Source: Microbacterium sp. SY138 | GTDB taxonomy: Bacteria; Actinomycetota; Actinomycetes; Actinomycetales; Microbacteriaceae | Assembly: GCF_039729145.1 (NCBI RefSeq) | Contig: NZ_CP155793.1 | Span: 3,534,001 to 3,598,000 of the forward strand | Direction: 5' to 3' | DNA: 64,000 bases | In this document: one piece after another, positions 27,007 through 35,451 of the stretch | Layout of the letters: each line of letters opens with the position of its first letter | How positions within the stretch are numbered: position 1 is the first letter of the stretch | The notes under the pieces: generated by a model | What the model was told of the DNA's origin: nothing | The model's input: the letters and a program-made list of their open reading frames with translations, nothing else | Databases searched by the model: none | Translations under genes and position numbers: made by a program

Positions 27007-28658
27007 TTCTCGGTCTCCTCGGAGTTCTTGCGGGTCTTGCGGGCACGACGCCCTGAGGTGTCGATGTTGCGGACGGTGGAGGTGAGCAGATCGGGCTGGG
27101 CTGCGAGCTCGTCGTGCGCCTTCTCGATCTGCTGGATGCTGTCGTCGTGCAGGATCGAGTCCGCGAGCGAGGCGCGCTCGGCACGGGGCCTCCGGGCGGC
27201 GCGGATGGCCGGCATCACGATCGAGAGCACGGCCAGGGCGAGCAGCACGAGCGCGATGGGGCTGACCACCTCGAAGAACGGACGCGTGGGGAGGATCGCC
27301 AGCGTGCGGGCGAGGTTCTCCTCGGCGAGCGGTCCGAGCAGGAGGCCGAGCACGACCGGACCGGCCGGCACCTGCATGCGCTTGAGCATCACGCCGATCA
27401 CACCGAAGACGAGCATCGTCACGACCGTCGACAGGCTGTTCGAGGTGGCGTAGGTGCCGATGATGCAGAAGATCAGGATGCCGCTCCACAGATACGGCTG
27501 TGGCACGTCGAGCAGCTTCACCATGCCCTTCATGCGCACCAGGCTGAGCGCGAGAGAGAGGATCGTCGCGATCAGCATGATGCCCACGATCGAGACGACC
27601 AGGTCGGGGCGGTTCGTGAAGAGCGTCGGACCGGGGGTGATGCCCCAGATGATCATCGAGCCGATCATCACGGCCATCACCGAGTCACCGGGGATGCCGA
27701 GGGCCATGGTCGTCGTGAGGGAGCCGCCGAGGGTGGCGCTGGAGGCGGTGTCGGAGGCGGCGACACCCTCGATCGATCCCTTGCCGAACATCTCGGGGTG
27801 CTTCGACGCCTTGCGTGCCCGCTCCCATCCGATGAGTCCGGCGATGTCCCCACCGGCCGCGGGGATGAGCCCGACACCGAGTCCGACGGCGCCGCCGACC
27901 GCGGTCGCGCGCCCGCTCTGCTTCAGTTCGGCGCGGTTCGGCCACCAGCGGCCGAGACTCGAGATCGGGCGCACGGCCGACTTCCGATGCGTGAGCAGCT
28001 GGTCGAACAGCTCGGCGATGCCGAAGAGTCCGATGATCACGGCGATGAAGTTGACGCCCTCGACGAGTTCGAGCACCCCGAAGGTGAAGCGCTGGTCGGC
28101 GGTGGCCGCGTACGTGCCGACGCTGCCGAGCATGAGTCCGAAGAGTCCGGCGAGAATGCCCTTGAGCATCGACTTCGACGAGATGCCGATCATGATCGCG
28201 ATGCCGAAGACCACGAGCGCGAACAGCTCGGGCGACTTGAAGTAGTCGCGGGCGAAGCTGGCGATCGGCACGGCGGCGACCGCGAAGAGCACGAGTGAGG
28301 CGAGGATGCCGACCGCCGAGACGATCGCCGAGACGGTGAGCGCGAGCCCCGCCCTTCCCTGCTTCGCCATCGGATACCCGTCGAGGGTGGTGGCGATGGA
28401 CGCGGGCGTGCCCGGGGTGTTGATCAGGATGGACGGCACCCGGTCGCCGAAGTTCGCCGCGACGTAGATCGTCAGCAGCACGGCGAGTCCCTGCACGGGC
28501 TCGAGGGTCATCGTGAAGCCGGCGGCGAGGGCGACGGCCATGGTCGCGGTGATGCCGGGGAACGCTCCGACCATGAACCCGAGCACGAGGCCGACGAGCA
28601 TGTAGAGCAGGATCGAGATGTCGAGGAGCGAGTTCAGCCCCTCCATGAGCGCGTTCAC
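27003..28658 (-). CDS. Tripartite tricarboxylate transporter large membrane subunit (TctA family)
   Basis: 551 residues with about 11-12 membrane helices. The TctA signature GFMVGAFPGITATMAVAL lies near residues 27-44, with GYPMAKQGRAGLAL, GLIPAAGGDIAGLIGWERARK and GGSLTTTMALGIPGDSVMAV further on. The GTG at 28658 overlaps the TctB-type stop; an ATG at 28646 is an alternative. A charged cytoplasmic tail of about 50 residues follows the last helix. It forms the channel of a secondary carboxylate importer fed by the binding protein at 29302-30270. Confidence 0.92.
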   Translation of the reverse strand: MNALMEGLNSLLDISILLYMLVGLVLGFMVGAFPGITATMAVALAAGFTMTLEPVQGLAVLLTIYVAANFGDRVPSILINTPGTPASIATTLDGYPMAKQGRAGLALTVSAIVSAVGILASLVLFAVAAVPIASFARDYFKSPELFALVVFGIAIMIGISSKSMLKGILAGLFGLMLGSVGTYAATADQRFTFGVLELVEGVNFIAVIIGLFGIAELFDQLLTHRKSAVRPISSLGRWWPNRAELKQSGRATAVGGAVGLGVGLIPAAGGDIAGLIGWERARKASKHPEMFGKGSIEGVAASDTASSATLGGSLTTTMALGIPGDSVMAVMIGSMIIWGITPGPTLFTNRPDLVVSIVGIMLIATILSLALSLVRMKGMVKLLDVPQPYLWSGILIFCIIGTYATSNSLSTVVTMLVFGVIGVMLKRMQVPAGPVVLGLLLGPLAEENLARTLAILPTRPFFEVVSPIALVLLALAVLSIVMPAIRAARRPRAERASLADSILHDDSIQQIEKAHDELAAQPDLLTSTVRNIDTSGRRARKTRKNSEETEK

Positions 28659-29212
28659 AGGGGGATCCTCAGGAGCATCCCGAACACGACGTAGACGAAC
28701 GCCGTGACGGAGGCGGAGTAGATGACGAGGCTCAGCCAGCGGCGGTGGCCGTAGAGGAGCATGAGGGTGGCCATCAGCAGGGCGGCGGCGATCGGGAAGA
28801 CCTCGATGCGGTAGCCGAACAGGATGACCGAACCCAGCGACCACAGCGCGATGAAGGCGCCGGTGATCGCGAGGGTGGCGATCACGCGCAGGTAGCCTCC
28901 TGGCTGGATGCGCTCGAGGTCTTCACGGGTGGGGGCCGGACGGGTGATCGCGACCGCGAGCAGCGCGATGGCGATGACGACGCCGGTGACCCCGATGACG
29001 AGGGGCCAGAAGCGGGCGTCGATCTGCCCGGGGGCGGCCTCGCGGCGCAGCGGGATCTGCGTTGCGAGGAAGAGGTAGCCGGCGGTGAACCCGAGGGCGA
29101 CGACCGCGAACACGATCTCGAGGGGACGCGAGGCGGAGGCGCCCTGGTACCCGTCGTCCGTGGCGGCGACGGAGGCGTGCGTTGCAGACCCGTCCGATGC
29201 GGAGGTCGACAT
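28655..29212 (-). CDS. Tripartite tricarboxylate transporter small membrane subunit (TctB family)
   Basis: 185 residues: a Ser/Ala-rich cytoplasmic start, then four membrane helices with the spacing of TctB proteins (AGYLFLATQIPLR after helix 1, FWPLVIGVTGVV in helix 2). It lies between the binding protein and TctA genes, overlapping the latter by 4 bases. It is required for transport in characterised systems, though its precise role is unclear. Confidence 0.88.
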   Translation of the reverse strand: MSTSASDGSATHASVAATDDGYQGASASRPLEIVFAVVALGFTAGYLFLATQIPLRREAAPGQIDARFWPLVIGVTGVVIAIALLAVAITRPAPTREDLERIQPGGYLRVIATLAITGAFIALWSLGSVILFGYRIEVFPIAAALLMATLMLLYGHRRWLSLVIYSASVTAFVYVVFGMLLRIPL

Positions 29213-29301
29213 GGTGCTCCTTTCCTGATCCGAGAAGTGAGGGTGGGTGCTGCGGGGGCCGGTGATGAGCCCGGCCCCGCAGCATCGGCGACCCGGTCTT
29301 C

Positions 29302-30270
29302 TCAGCCCAGGAGGTCCTTGAAGAGGTCGAACTGCTCGTCGACGAAGGTGGTCCACTCGGCGGAGTCGCGGTACACGACCAGGTTTCCGGCGTCGGCCTG
29401 GAACTTCTGGTAGCTGTCGGACTCGACGGCTTCCTTCACGGCGGCTTCGAGCGTGGTCTTGACGTCGTCAGGGAGACCCTTGGGTGCGTAGATGCCGCCC
29501 CAGCCGCCGAAGATCACGTCTTCGCCGATGGCCTCTTCGACCGTCTCGACGTCTTCCGCGTCGGGGTGGCGCACGTCGTTCATGACAGCCAGGATGCGCA
29601 CGGCCTCACCCTGCGCCAGGGCTTCGCCGAGGCCGGAGACGGCGGCGACGGTCTCACCCGATGCCGCTGCTGCGACGGCTGTCGCTCCGCCGTCGTACGG
29701 CACCGGGGTGAAGGCGGCGTCCGTCGCGTCGCCGAGCCCGATGGTGGCGGCCTCCCAGATGGAGCCGGCGCCGGAGTTGGCGACCGTCACGGCACCCGCC
29801 TTCGCCTGAGAGACGAGGTCTTCCAGCGTCTCGATACCGCTGTTCGCGCCGACCGTGACCACACCCGGGGCGAGCATGATCTGGCCGAGCAGGTCGAAAT
29901 CGTCCGGCAGCACGTTGGCGCTCTGGGTGGTGTTCAGCATCGCGATCTCGACGGGCGCGAATCCGATGACATACCCGTCGGGATCCTGCGCGCCCACGTA
30001 CTCCATGGCCAGCGCTCCGGCGGCACCGGGCATGTTCTCCGGGATGACGCTGACGCCGAGGATCTTCTCGAGTTCCGTGGCCAGCGCGCGCGACGAGAGG
30101 TCGGACCCTCCGCCGGGGTTGGCCTGGATGATGAGTCGGATGTCGCTCTCGGGGAACGTCGATCCGGCCTCCTCGCCCTCCTCGACCTTGGTGCAGGCCG
30201 AGACGATGAGAGCGGTGGCTGCGAGGGCGGCGATCGCGGCGGCCGCCCGGGTGATGCGCTTGCGGGGCAT
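29302..30270 (-). CDS. Tripartite tricarboxylate transporter binding lipoprotein (TctC family)
   Basis: 322 residues. The start at 30270 is preceded by AGGAGC; the lipobox IVSAC gives lipidated C26. IRLIIQANPGGGSDLSSRALA, IPENMPGAAGALA and GWGGIYAPKGLPDDV are typical of the TctC/Bug fold that binds carboxylates. First gene of the operon with TctB, TctA and the lyase. A 28-base perfect palindrome lies 50 bases upstream of the start codon. Confidence 0.93.
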   Translation of the reverse strand: MPRKRITRAAAAIAALAATALIVSACTKVEEGEEAGSTFPESDIRLIIQANPGGGSDLSSRALATELEKILGVSVIPENMPGAAGALAMEYVGAQDPDGYVIGFAPVEIAMLNTTQSANVLPDDFDLLGQIMLAPGVVTVGANSGIETLEDLVSQAKAGAVTVANSGAGSIWEAATIGLGDATDAAFTPVPYDGGATAVAAAASGETVAAVSGLGEALAQGEAVRILAVMNDVRHPDAEDVETVEEAIGEDVIFGGWGGIYAPKGLPDDVKTTLEAAVKEAVESDSYQKFQADAGNLVVYRDSAEWTTFVDEQFDLFKDLLG

Positions 30271-30319
30271 CTTTGCTCCTCTACGTGGGTCGACCCTGTT
30301 GTCGACTCCCCGACCGTAG

Positions 30320-30347
30320 CAGTGTTGACTGTTAACAGTCAACACTG
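30320..30347. promoter_or_regulatory. 28-bp perfect palindrome, predicted GntR/FadR-type operator
   Basis: The palindrome is centred on GTTAAC (30331-30336) and lies 50 bases upstream of the TctC-type gene and 80 bases before the divergent phosphatase gene. A 15-base core (TGTTAACAGTCAACA) recurs in degenerate form at 34956-34970, just before the GntR-type regulator gene, pointing to that protein as the binder. Confidence 0.75.
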
Positions 30348-30426
30348 ACGGGTGCGCGAGTGGCGTCCCATCGGCCATGCGTTCCTTCTAGGATGGCCGA
30401 AGGCGACCGTAGGAGGGGCGGAGCAC

Positions 30427-31581
30427 ATGTTCGACGAGCGACGGCGACAGGCAGCGCTCGAGGAACTGGGGATCCTTGACACACCACCGGACGAGCGCGT
30501 GGACCGGGTGGCACGGCTGGCGAAGGAGATGTTCGGCGTGCCGATGGTCAGCGTCTCGCTGATCGACCGTGATCGGCAATGGCGCAAGGCGCAGATCGGG
30601 CTGGGCGGGAACGAAGCCCCCCGGCAGGACTCCTTCTGCGACTACACGGTCTCGCAGGACGCGACTGTGGTGGTCGAAGATGCCCTCATCACCGATGTCT
30701 TCGCCGACAACCCGTTCGTCACAGGGGACCCGCACCTGCGTTTCTATGCCGGCCACCCGCTGCACGCGCCCGGCGGCGAGCCCGTCGGCACCCTGTGCGT
30801 GCTCGACACCGAGCCCCACACCTTCACCGAAGCACAGCGCGACCTGCTGCGCGACCTGGCGTTCTGGGTGCAGACCGAGCTCGCCCAGGACCAGGACATC
30901 GACCACGCGGCTGTTCTCCAGCGCGCGCTGCGACCACGCTCGAACCCCGAGCTCGATGGTTACACGATCGCTGCGGGTGCCGCCCCGCGCGGCATGCTCG
31001 CGGGCGACTACTACGACTTCTCGACGCACGGCGGGGCGCTGCGCATCACGGTGGCCGACGCGATGGGCAAGGGCACCGGCCCCGCACTCGTCGCCGCGAC
31101 CGTGCGAGCGTCGTTGCGGACGGCGCCCGAGCGCTCGCTCGCCGTCTCCGTGGCCGACGTCGATCGTCTGCTCGAAGAGGACCTCGCCGACACGGCGATG
31201 TTCGTCACCGCCATGGTCGCCGAGCTGCGACCCGAGAGCGGCGATCTCGACGTGATCGACGCCGGGCACAACCTCGCCTTCGTGATCCGGGCCGACGGTT
31301 CCTGGACGCACCTGCGCTCCAAGAACCTCCCGCTCGGGATGGGCATGGGCGTCGTCGATGCCCGCGTCCCGATGACCACGAGGCTCGAACCCGGCGACAC
31401 GTTCATCTGCTGCAGCGACGGACTGCTGGATGTGCTCGACGCCGACGATCCCTTCGCCCATGTGCAGCGCGTGCTCCGAGCGCTCGGCCCGGAGGGTGCG
31501 GTGCGCGAGGCGCTGCGACTCGCCGCCGACGATCGTGCGACGGACGACATCACCGTCGTGGTGGTGCGGAGGGACGCATGA
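30427..31581 (+). CDS. GAF-SpoIIE (PP2C) phosphatase of a partner-switching module
   Basis: 384 residues. A GAF sensor domain (about 15-150, with FCDYTVSQDATVVVEDA and HPLHAPGGEPVGTLCVLD) is followed by a SpoIIE/RsbU-type PP2C domain (about 175-384) with the metal-binding motifs GDYYDF, ADAMGKG, CSDGLLDV and TDDITVVVV. Such enzymes dephosphorylate STAS antagonists in response to a signal. The downstream STAS and RsbW-like genes supply those partners. ATGA overlap with the glycosyltransferase gene, which indicates co-translation. The ATG at 30427 gives a start directly before the GAF domain. Confidence 0.92.
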   Translation: MFDERRRQAALEELGILDTPPDERVDRVARLAKEMFGVPMVSVSLIDRDRQWRKAQIGLGGNEAPRQDSFCDYTVSQDATVVVEDALITDVFADNPFVTGDPHLRFYAGHPLHAPGGEPVGTLCVLDTEPHTFTEAQRDLLRDLAFWVQTELAQDQDIDHAAVLQRALRPRSNPELDGYTIAAGAAPRGMLAGDYYDFSTHGGALRITVADAMGKGTGPALVAATVRASLRTAPERSLAVSVADVDRLLEEDLADTAMFVTAMVAELRPESGDLDVIDAGHNLAFVIRADGSWTHLRSKNLPLGMGMGVVDARVPMTTRLEPGDTFICCSDGLLDVLDADDPFAHVQRVLRALGPEGAVREALRLAADDRATDDITVVVVRRDA

Positions 31582-33542
31582 CCGCCCGGTTCGCGGCGAT
31601 CCGCATCCTCGCCCTGCTCTCCGTGCTGCTGGGTGTCAACTACGTGGCATGGCGCTGGCTCGAATCGGTCAACTGGTCGGCGTGGTGGATCGCCGTGCCC
31701 CTCGTGATCGCCGAGACCTACAGCCTGATCGACACGTTCCTGTTCTGCCTCACGATGTGGCGCGCACGCGAGCGGCCGGCCCCCGTCTCGCCGCCGCAGG
31801 GGACAATCGACGTGTTCATCACGACGTACGACGAACCGGTGGCTCTGGTGATGACCACCGCCCGCGCGGCGAAGAACATCGCCTACCCCCACTCGACCTG
31901 GATCCTCGACGACGGCTCGCGCCCCGAGTTGGAGGCCGAAGCCCGAGCGGCGGGGGTCGGCTACCTCACGCGCTCGGAGGAGTGGACGGGAAAGCCGCGG
32001 CATGCCAAGGCCGGCAACCTGAACAGCGCATTGTTCCAGACCGACGGCGAGTTCCTCCTCATCCTCGACGCCGATCAGGTTCCCGATCCACTGATCCTCC
32101 ATCGCACGCTCGGATACTTCGCGGACGACGAGGAGGTCGCCCTCGTGCAGACGCCGCAGTGGTTCGTGAACGTCGATGACGCCGATCCGCTGGGCAGCCA
32201 GGCGCCGCTGTTCTACGGTCCGATCCAGCAGGGCAAGGACGGATGGAACGCCGCCTTCTTCTGCGGCTCGAACGCCGTGCTGCGACGCGAAGCCCTGATG
32301 CGACTCGGGATCGTGGGGTATGTGCGCGACGTCACCGACTCGGCCTCCCGGGCACTCAAGGCCGCCGAGACCCTGATCGCCCGGGAGGCGCAGACCGCAG
32401 CGGATTCCGCCCTGGCGACGGAGCTGTCGGCGCTGCGCATCGCGATCAGCCGCGGACGGAAGGAACTCGCGGCCGGAGAATCGGTCGCCGATGTCGCCGC
32501 GCGGGTGCGCGAGTCGGTCGACCATGCCTCACGCATCCTCATCGCGCACGATATGGACGGCATCAGGGCTGACCTGGCGGAGATAGGCGCCCTTCCGCTG
32601 CAGCAGGACGCCGAGCTGGGCGCGGTGATCGTCGACGAGGCCGGCCTCGATGCCCTCGCCGCCTCCGACCTCTCCCCGGTCACCGCCGTCGCCGCTGTGC
32701 GGGGTCTGCTGGACGCGTTGCGGTTGGACCGTGGCGACGAGGCACAGCCCATCCTCCCCCTCGCGACGATCTCGGTCACCGAGGACATGGCCACGGCCAT
32801 GCAGCTGCACGCCCTCGGCTGGAAGAGCGTGTACCACCACGAGATCCTGGCGCACGGTCTCGCTCCCGAAGACCTGCGCACGATGCTGACGCAGCGACTG
32901 CGCTGGGCGCAGGGCACTCTGCAGGTGATGCTGCGGGACAACCCGCTCGTCAAACGGGGCCTCTCGGCCGGACAGCGGTTGATGTACTTCTCCACGATGT
33001 GGACGTACCTGTCGGGATTCGCCGCGATCGTCTATCTCGTGGCCCCGGTCGTCTACCTGGTGTGGGGTGTGCTTCCGGTCACCGCCTGGTCGTTGGATTT
33101 CTTCGCCCGCTTCCTGCCGTACTTCCTCGTGAATCAGGCGCTGTTCCTCGTGGTCGCGAAGGGCGTGCGCACCTGGAGGGGGCAGCAGTACTCGCTCGCA
33201 CTGTTCCCGGTATGGATCCGTGCCTGCTGGACGGCATTCGCCAACGTCGCACTCGGCCGCCCGCTTTCCTTCGCCGTCACGCGGAAGGACGGCCGCGACC
33301 CCCGCGGCATCCCCTGGGGGCAGATCTGGCCCCAGCTCACCGCGATGGCGATGCTCGCGATCGCCCTCATCATCGGCATCACCCGCGTGATCATCGGAAC
33401 CGCCGACGGCACCGGCACGATCGTGAACACGGCTTGGGTGCTGTACGACCTGGTCGTGCTCAGCGTCATCATCCAGGCCGCCCGCTACCGCGGACCGGCC
33501 GCCCGCGCCCTCGAGAAGGAGTCGAATGAACGTCAGCACTGA
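31578..33542 (+). CDS. Cellulose-synthase-like GT2 glycosyltransferase with a 145-residue insert
   Basis: 654 residues. Two N-terminal helices (about 6-60) precede the GT-A domain: TTYDEP (82-87), DDGS (111-114), DADQ (164-167), TED (401-403) and QRLRW (439-443) are the BcsA-type catalytic motifs, and about five helices follow. Family members polymerise and extrude a beta-linked polysaccharide from a nucleotide sugar. Between the acceptor part and TED lies an insert (about 250-397), mainly helical and Ala/Arg-rich, that BcsA lacks. No PilZ domain is seen, so control by cyclic-di-GMP is unlikely. The gene sits between partner-switching genes. Confidence 0.88.
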   Translation: MTARFAAIRILALLSVLLGVNYVAWRWLESVNWSAWWIAVPLVIAETYSLIDTFLFCLTMWRARERPAPVSPPQGTIDVFITTYDEPVALVMTTARAAKNIAYPHSTWILDDGSRPELEAEARAAGVGYLTRSEEWTGKPRHAKAGNLNSALFQTDGEFLLILDADQVPDPLILHRTLGYFADDEEVALVQTPQWFVNVDDADPLGSQAPLFYGPIQQGKDGWNAAFFCGSNAVLRREALMRLGIVGYVRDVTDSASRALKAAETLIAREAQTAADSALATELSALRIAISRGRKELAAGESVADVAARVRESVDHASRILIAHDMDGIRADLAEIGALPLQQDAELGAVIVDEAGLDALAASDLSPVTAVAAVRGLLDALRLDRGDEAQPILPLATISVTEDMATAMQLHALGWKSVYHHEILAHGLAPEDLRTMLTQRLRWAQGTLQVMLRDNPLVKRGLSAGQRLMYFSTMWTYLSGFAAIVYLVAPVVYLVWGVLPVTAWSLDFFARFLPYFLVNQALFLVVAKGVRTWRGQQYSLALFPVWIRACWTAFANVALGRPLSFAVTRKDGRDPRGIPWGQIWPQLTAMAMLAIALIIGITRVIIGTADGTGTIVNTAWVLYDLVVLSVIIQAARYRGPAARALEKESNERQH

Positions 33543-33858
33543 GAACAGGGACGGCTATGCCGTGATCGCGATCACGGGGCGGCTGACCGCTTCGGGCGCG
33601 CCGCTGCTGCGAAACGCGGTGAGCGACCTCGTCACCGCAGGACAGCCCCGCATCGCGATCGATCTGCGTGGCACGGAATTCGTCGATTCCTCCGGACTCG
33701 GCGCCCTCGTCGGAGGCCTCAAGAGCGCCCGGGTCGCGGGCGGAGACCTGCGGATCGCCGCCGTGCCCGACGCGGTGAAGACGGTCCTGCACCTCACCAA
33801 CCTCGATCGCGTGCTTCGCGACTACCCCACGCCGGAATCGGCGTTCGATGGCAGCTGA
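33526..33858 (+). CDS. STAS-domain anti-sigma-factor antagonist
   Basis: 110 residues, one STAS domain of SpoIIAA/RsbV type. S55 in the DSSGLGAL loop (54-61) is the expected phosphorylation site. It overlaps the end of the glycosyltransferase gene by 17 bases and the next gene by 11. In partner switching the kinase phosphorylates this Ser and the SpoIIE phosphatase removes the phosphate; here both partners are encoded in the same unit. Confidence 0.9.
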   Translation: MNVSTENRDGYAVIAITGRLTASGAPLLRNAVSDLVTAGQPRIAIDLRGTEFVDSSGLGALVGGLKSARVAGGDLRIAAVPDAVKTVLHLTNLDRVLRDYPTPESAFDGS

Positions 33859-34282
33859 ACCGCCGGGCTTCCACATCGACGGGCGGGCAGAACTCGCCCT
33901 CGTCGACCGCGTCCTGGATGAGCTCGACCGGCTCTGGATACGCGCGCCCGGCGTCCCCGCCGAAGACCGCACCCTCTTCACGCTCGCGCTCAGCGAAGTC
34001 GCGACCAACATCGCACAGCACAGCCGGGGCATCGACGTGACGATGAGCGTGGATGTGCGCGCTTCCGACGGTGCGCTGCACGCTGAGGTCGTCGACTCGG
34101 CGGAACCGGCGACGATCGACTGGGACGGCGTCGTGATGCCCGAGCAGGCGAGCGAGAACGGACGCGGTCTTGCTCTGGCGCAGGCCGCTCTCGACGAGTT
34201 CAGCCATTCGGCGACAGCCCGCGGCAACACCTGGGGGCTGGTGCGTCGGCTGCAGGCGCATCCGAACGATCCGTCGATCTGA
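33848..34282 (+). CDS. RsbW-like HATPase serine kinase / anti-sigma factor
   Basis: 144 residues of the GHKL ATPase fold. The N box reads LALSEVATNIAQHS (E50, N54); the G1 region is atypical (VDSAEP in place of DxGxG) and G2 reads ENGRGLALA. It should phosphorylate the STAS protein next to it. No sigma factor gene lies in the unit, so its target may be a distant sigma factor or the glycosyltransferase. Ends 3 bases before the converging GntR-type gene. Confidence 0.87.
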   Translation: MAAEPPGFHIDGRAELALVDRVLDELDRLWIRAPGVPAEDRTLFTLALSEVATNIAQHSRGIDVTMSVDVRASDGALHAEVVDSAEPATIDWDGVVMPEQASENGRGLALAQAALDEFSHSATARGNTWGLVRRLQAHPNDPSI

Positions 34283-34285
34283 CGG

Positions 34286-34945
34286 TCAGCGTCCGCCCAC
34301 CTCGTGCAGCATGCGCTCGCGTGCACCGTCGAGGTGGGCGCTCAACACCTCGGCAGCAGCTTCCTGGGTACCGGTGCGCATGACCTCGAGCAGCTTCACA
34401 TGATCGTCTGACGACTCATGGAGATCCTCGTCATGGTTGATCGTGACCTCGAGCAGCGCCGTGAACGTCGGCAGGTACTGGTTCCACGCCCCCTCGAGGC
34501 GCGGGTGATCGGCGAGCGCGTAGATCTGCGAGTGGAACTCGAGGTCGGCGGTGACGAACGCCGCGTGGTCTCCGGCATCGGCGGCTTCGGCCATCCGCGC
34601 GACGGCGGCGGAGATGGCCTCCCAGCGCTCGTCGTCGTCGACGCGCATCGCTCGAGAGAGGGCGAGCTGTTCGAGAGCGCCCCGCAGGCTGTACAGCTGA
34701 TCGACGTCGTCGCGGGTGAGTCCGACGATGTAGACCCCACGCGGACGTTGCACCTCGACGAGCTTCTCGAAGCTCAGCTGCGTCAGGGCATCGCGCACCG
34801 GTCCCCGACTGACCGAGAACTCCTCGGCGAGCGCTTCTTCGGTGATGCGTGCGCCCGGGGCGAGTTCGCCGCGCACGATGCGCTGGCGGAGCACCCGCGC
34901 CACCTGGGCGCCGAGGGATTCTCCGCGCGTGACGGTCTGCGTCAT
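34286..34945 (-). CDS. GntR-family regulator, FadR/FCD subfamily
   Basis: 219 residues. The N-terminal winged helix reads GAQVARVLRQRIVRGELAPGARITEEALAEEFSVSRGPVRDAL (about 12-54), and an all-helical FCD ligand domain follows, with metal-binding His/Asp candidates at D148-like positions and in HSQIY and DDHVKLL. FCD regulators usually sense small carboxylates, which matches the TctCBA/lyase operon 4 kb away whose palindromic promoter shares a motif with this gene's own promoter. Confidence 0.9.
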   Translation of the reverse strand: MTQTVTRGESLGAQVARVLRQRIVRGELAPGARITEEALAEEFSVSRGPVRDALTQLSFEKLVEVQRPRGVYIVGLTRDDVDQLYSLRGALEQLALSRAMRVDDDERWEAISAAVARMAEAADAGDHAAFVTADLEFHSQIYALADHPRLEGAWNQYLPTFTALLEVTINHDEDLHESSDDHVKLLEVMRTGTQEAAAEVLSAHLDGARERMLHEVGGR

Positions 34946-34955
34946 GGTGACCTCC

Positions 34956-34970
34956 TGTTAACTGTTGACA
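34956..34970. promoter_or_regulatory. Predicted autoregulatory site of the GntR-type gene
   Basis: TGTTAACTGTTGACA lies 11 bases upstream of the start codon. It agrees with the core of the large palindrome at 30320-30347 at 12 of 15 positions (TGTTAACWGTYRACA), so one regulator probably binds both. Confidence 0.65.
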
Positions 34971-34997
34971 GGATACACACCACCCATCGCGAGTGAC

Positions 34998-35414
34998 CTA
35001 GGCGCTCCCGCGCGGGTCCCAGAGCACGACCTCGGTCGAGCGCCGAAGGCGGCGACCGGTCGGCATGGGCACGACGCCCGCGGACCCGGCGGCGAACACG
35101 CGCACGCCCGGACGGCTCTCGCGCTCGGTGCGCAGCGCGCTCTCGAGCACGGTGATGCGATTACGCAGCGCCCTGTTCTCGTCTTCCAGGTCGAGCAGAC
35201 GAGCGATCGCGGGAAGGCTCACCCCTTCGGAGGAGAGCTGAGCGACCTCGCGCAACTGCTCGATGTTGCGTGTCGAGTAGCGGCGCGAGCCCCCCGAGGT
35301 GCGCCCGGGGACGACGAGGCCGATGCGGTCGTACTGCCGCAGGGTCTGCGGATGGAGGCCGGAGAGTTCGGCGGCGGCGGCGATCGCGAACACCGGGGTG
35401 TCGGCATTCATCAT
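34998..35414 (-). CDS. hspR: HspR, MerR-type heat-shock repressor
   Basis: 138 residues. FAIAAAAELSGLHPQTLRQYDRIGLVVP is the MerR helix-turn-helix with the HspR-specific AAxLSGMHPQTLRxYDRxGLV pattern, followed by a dimerisation helix (about 70-97). A second ATG one codon on is equally placed behind GGAGG. Last gene of dnaK-grpE-dnaJ-hspR. In actinobacteria HspR with DnaK as co-repressor binds HAIR sites before dnaK, and such a site is present at 39027-39047. Confidence 0.95.
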   Translation of the reverse strand: MMNADTPVFAIAAAAELSGLHPQTLRQYDRIGLVVPGRTSGGSRRYSTRNIEQLREVAQLSSEGVSLPAIARLLDLEDENRALRNRITVLESALRTERESRPGVRVFAAGSAGVVPMPTGRRLRRSTEVVLWDPRGSA

Positions 35415-35451
35415 GAACGCCTCCGCCCCCGGTGTCCGCTTCGACGACCGG

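Noticed and set aside
31578-33542. Cyclic-di-GMP control of the cellulose-synthase-like enzyme
   Set aside because: No RxxxR or D/NxSxxG PilZ motifs follow the last membrane helices.
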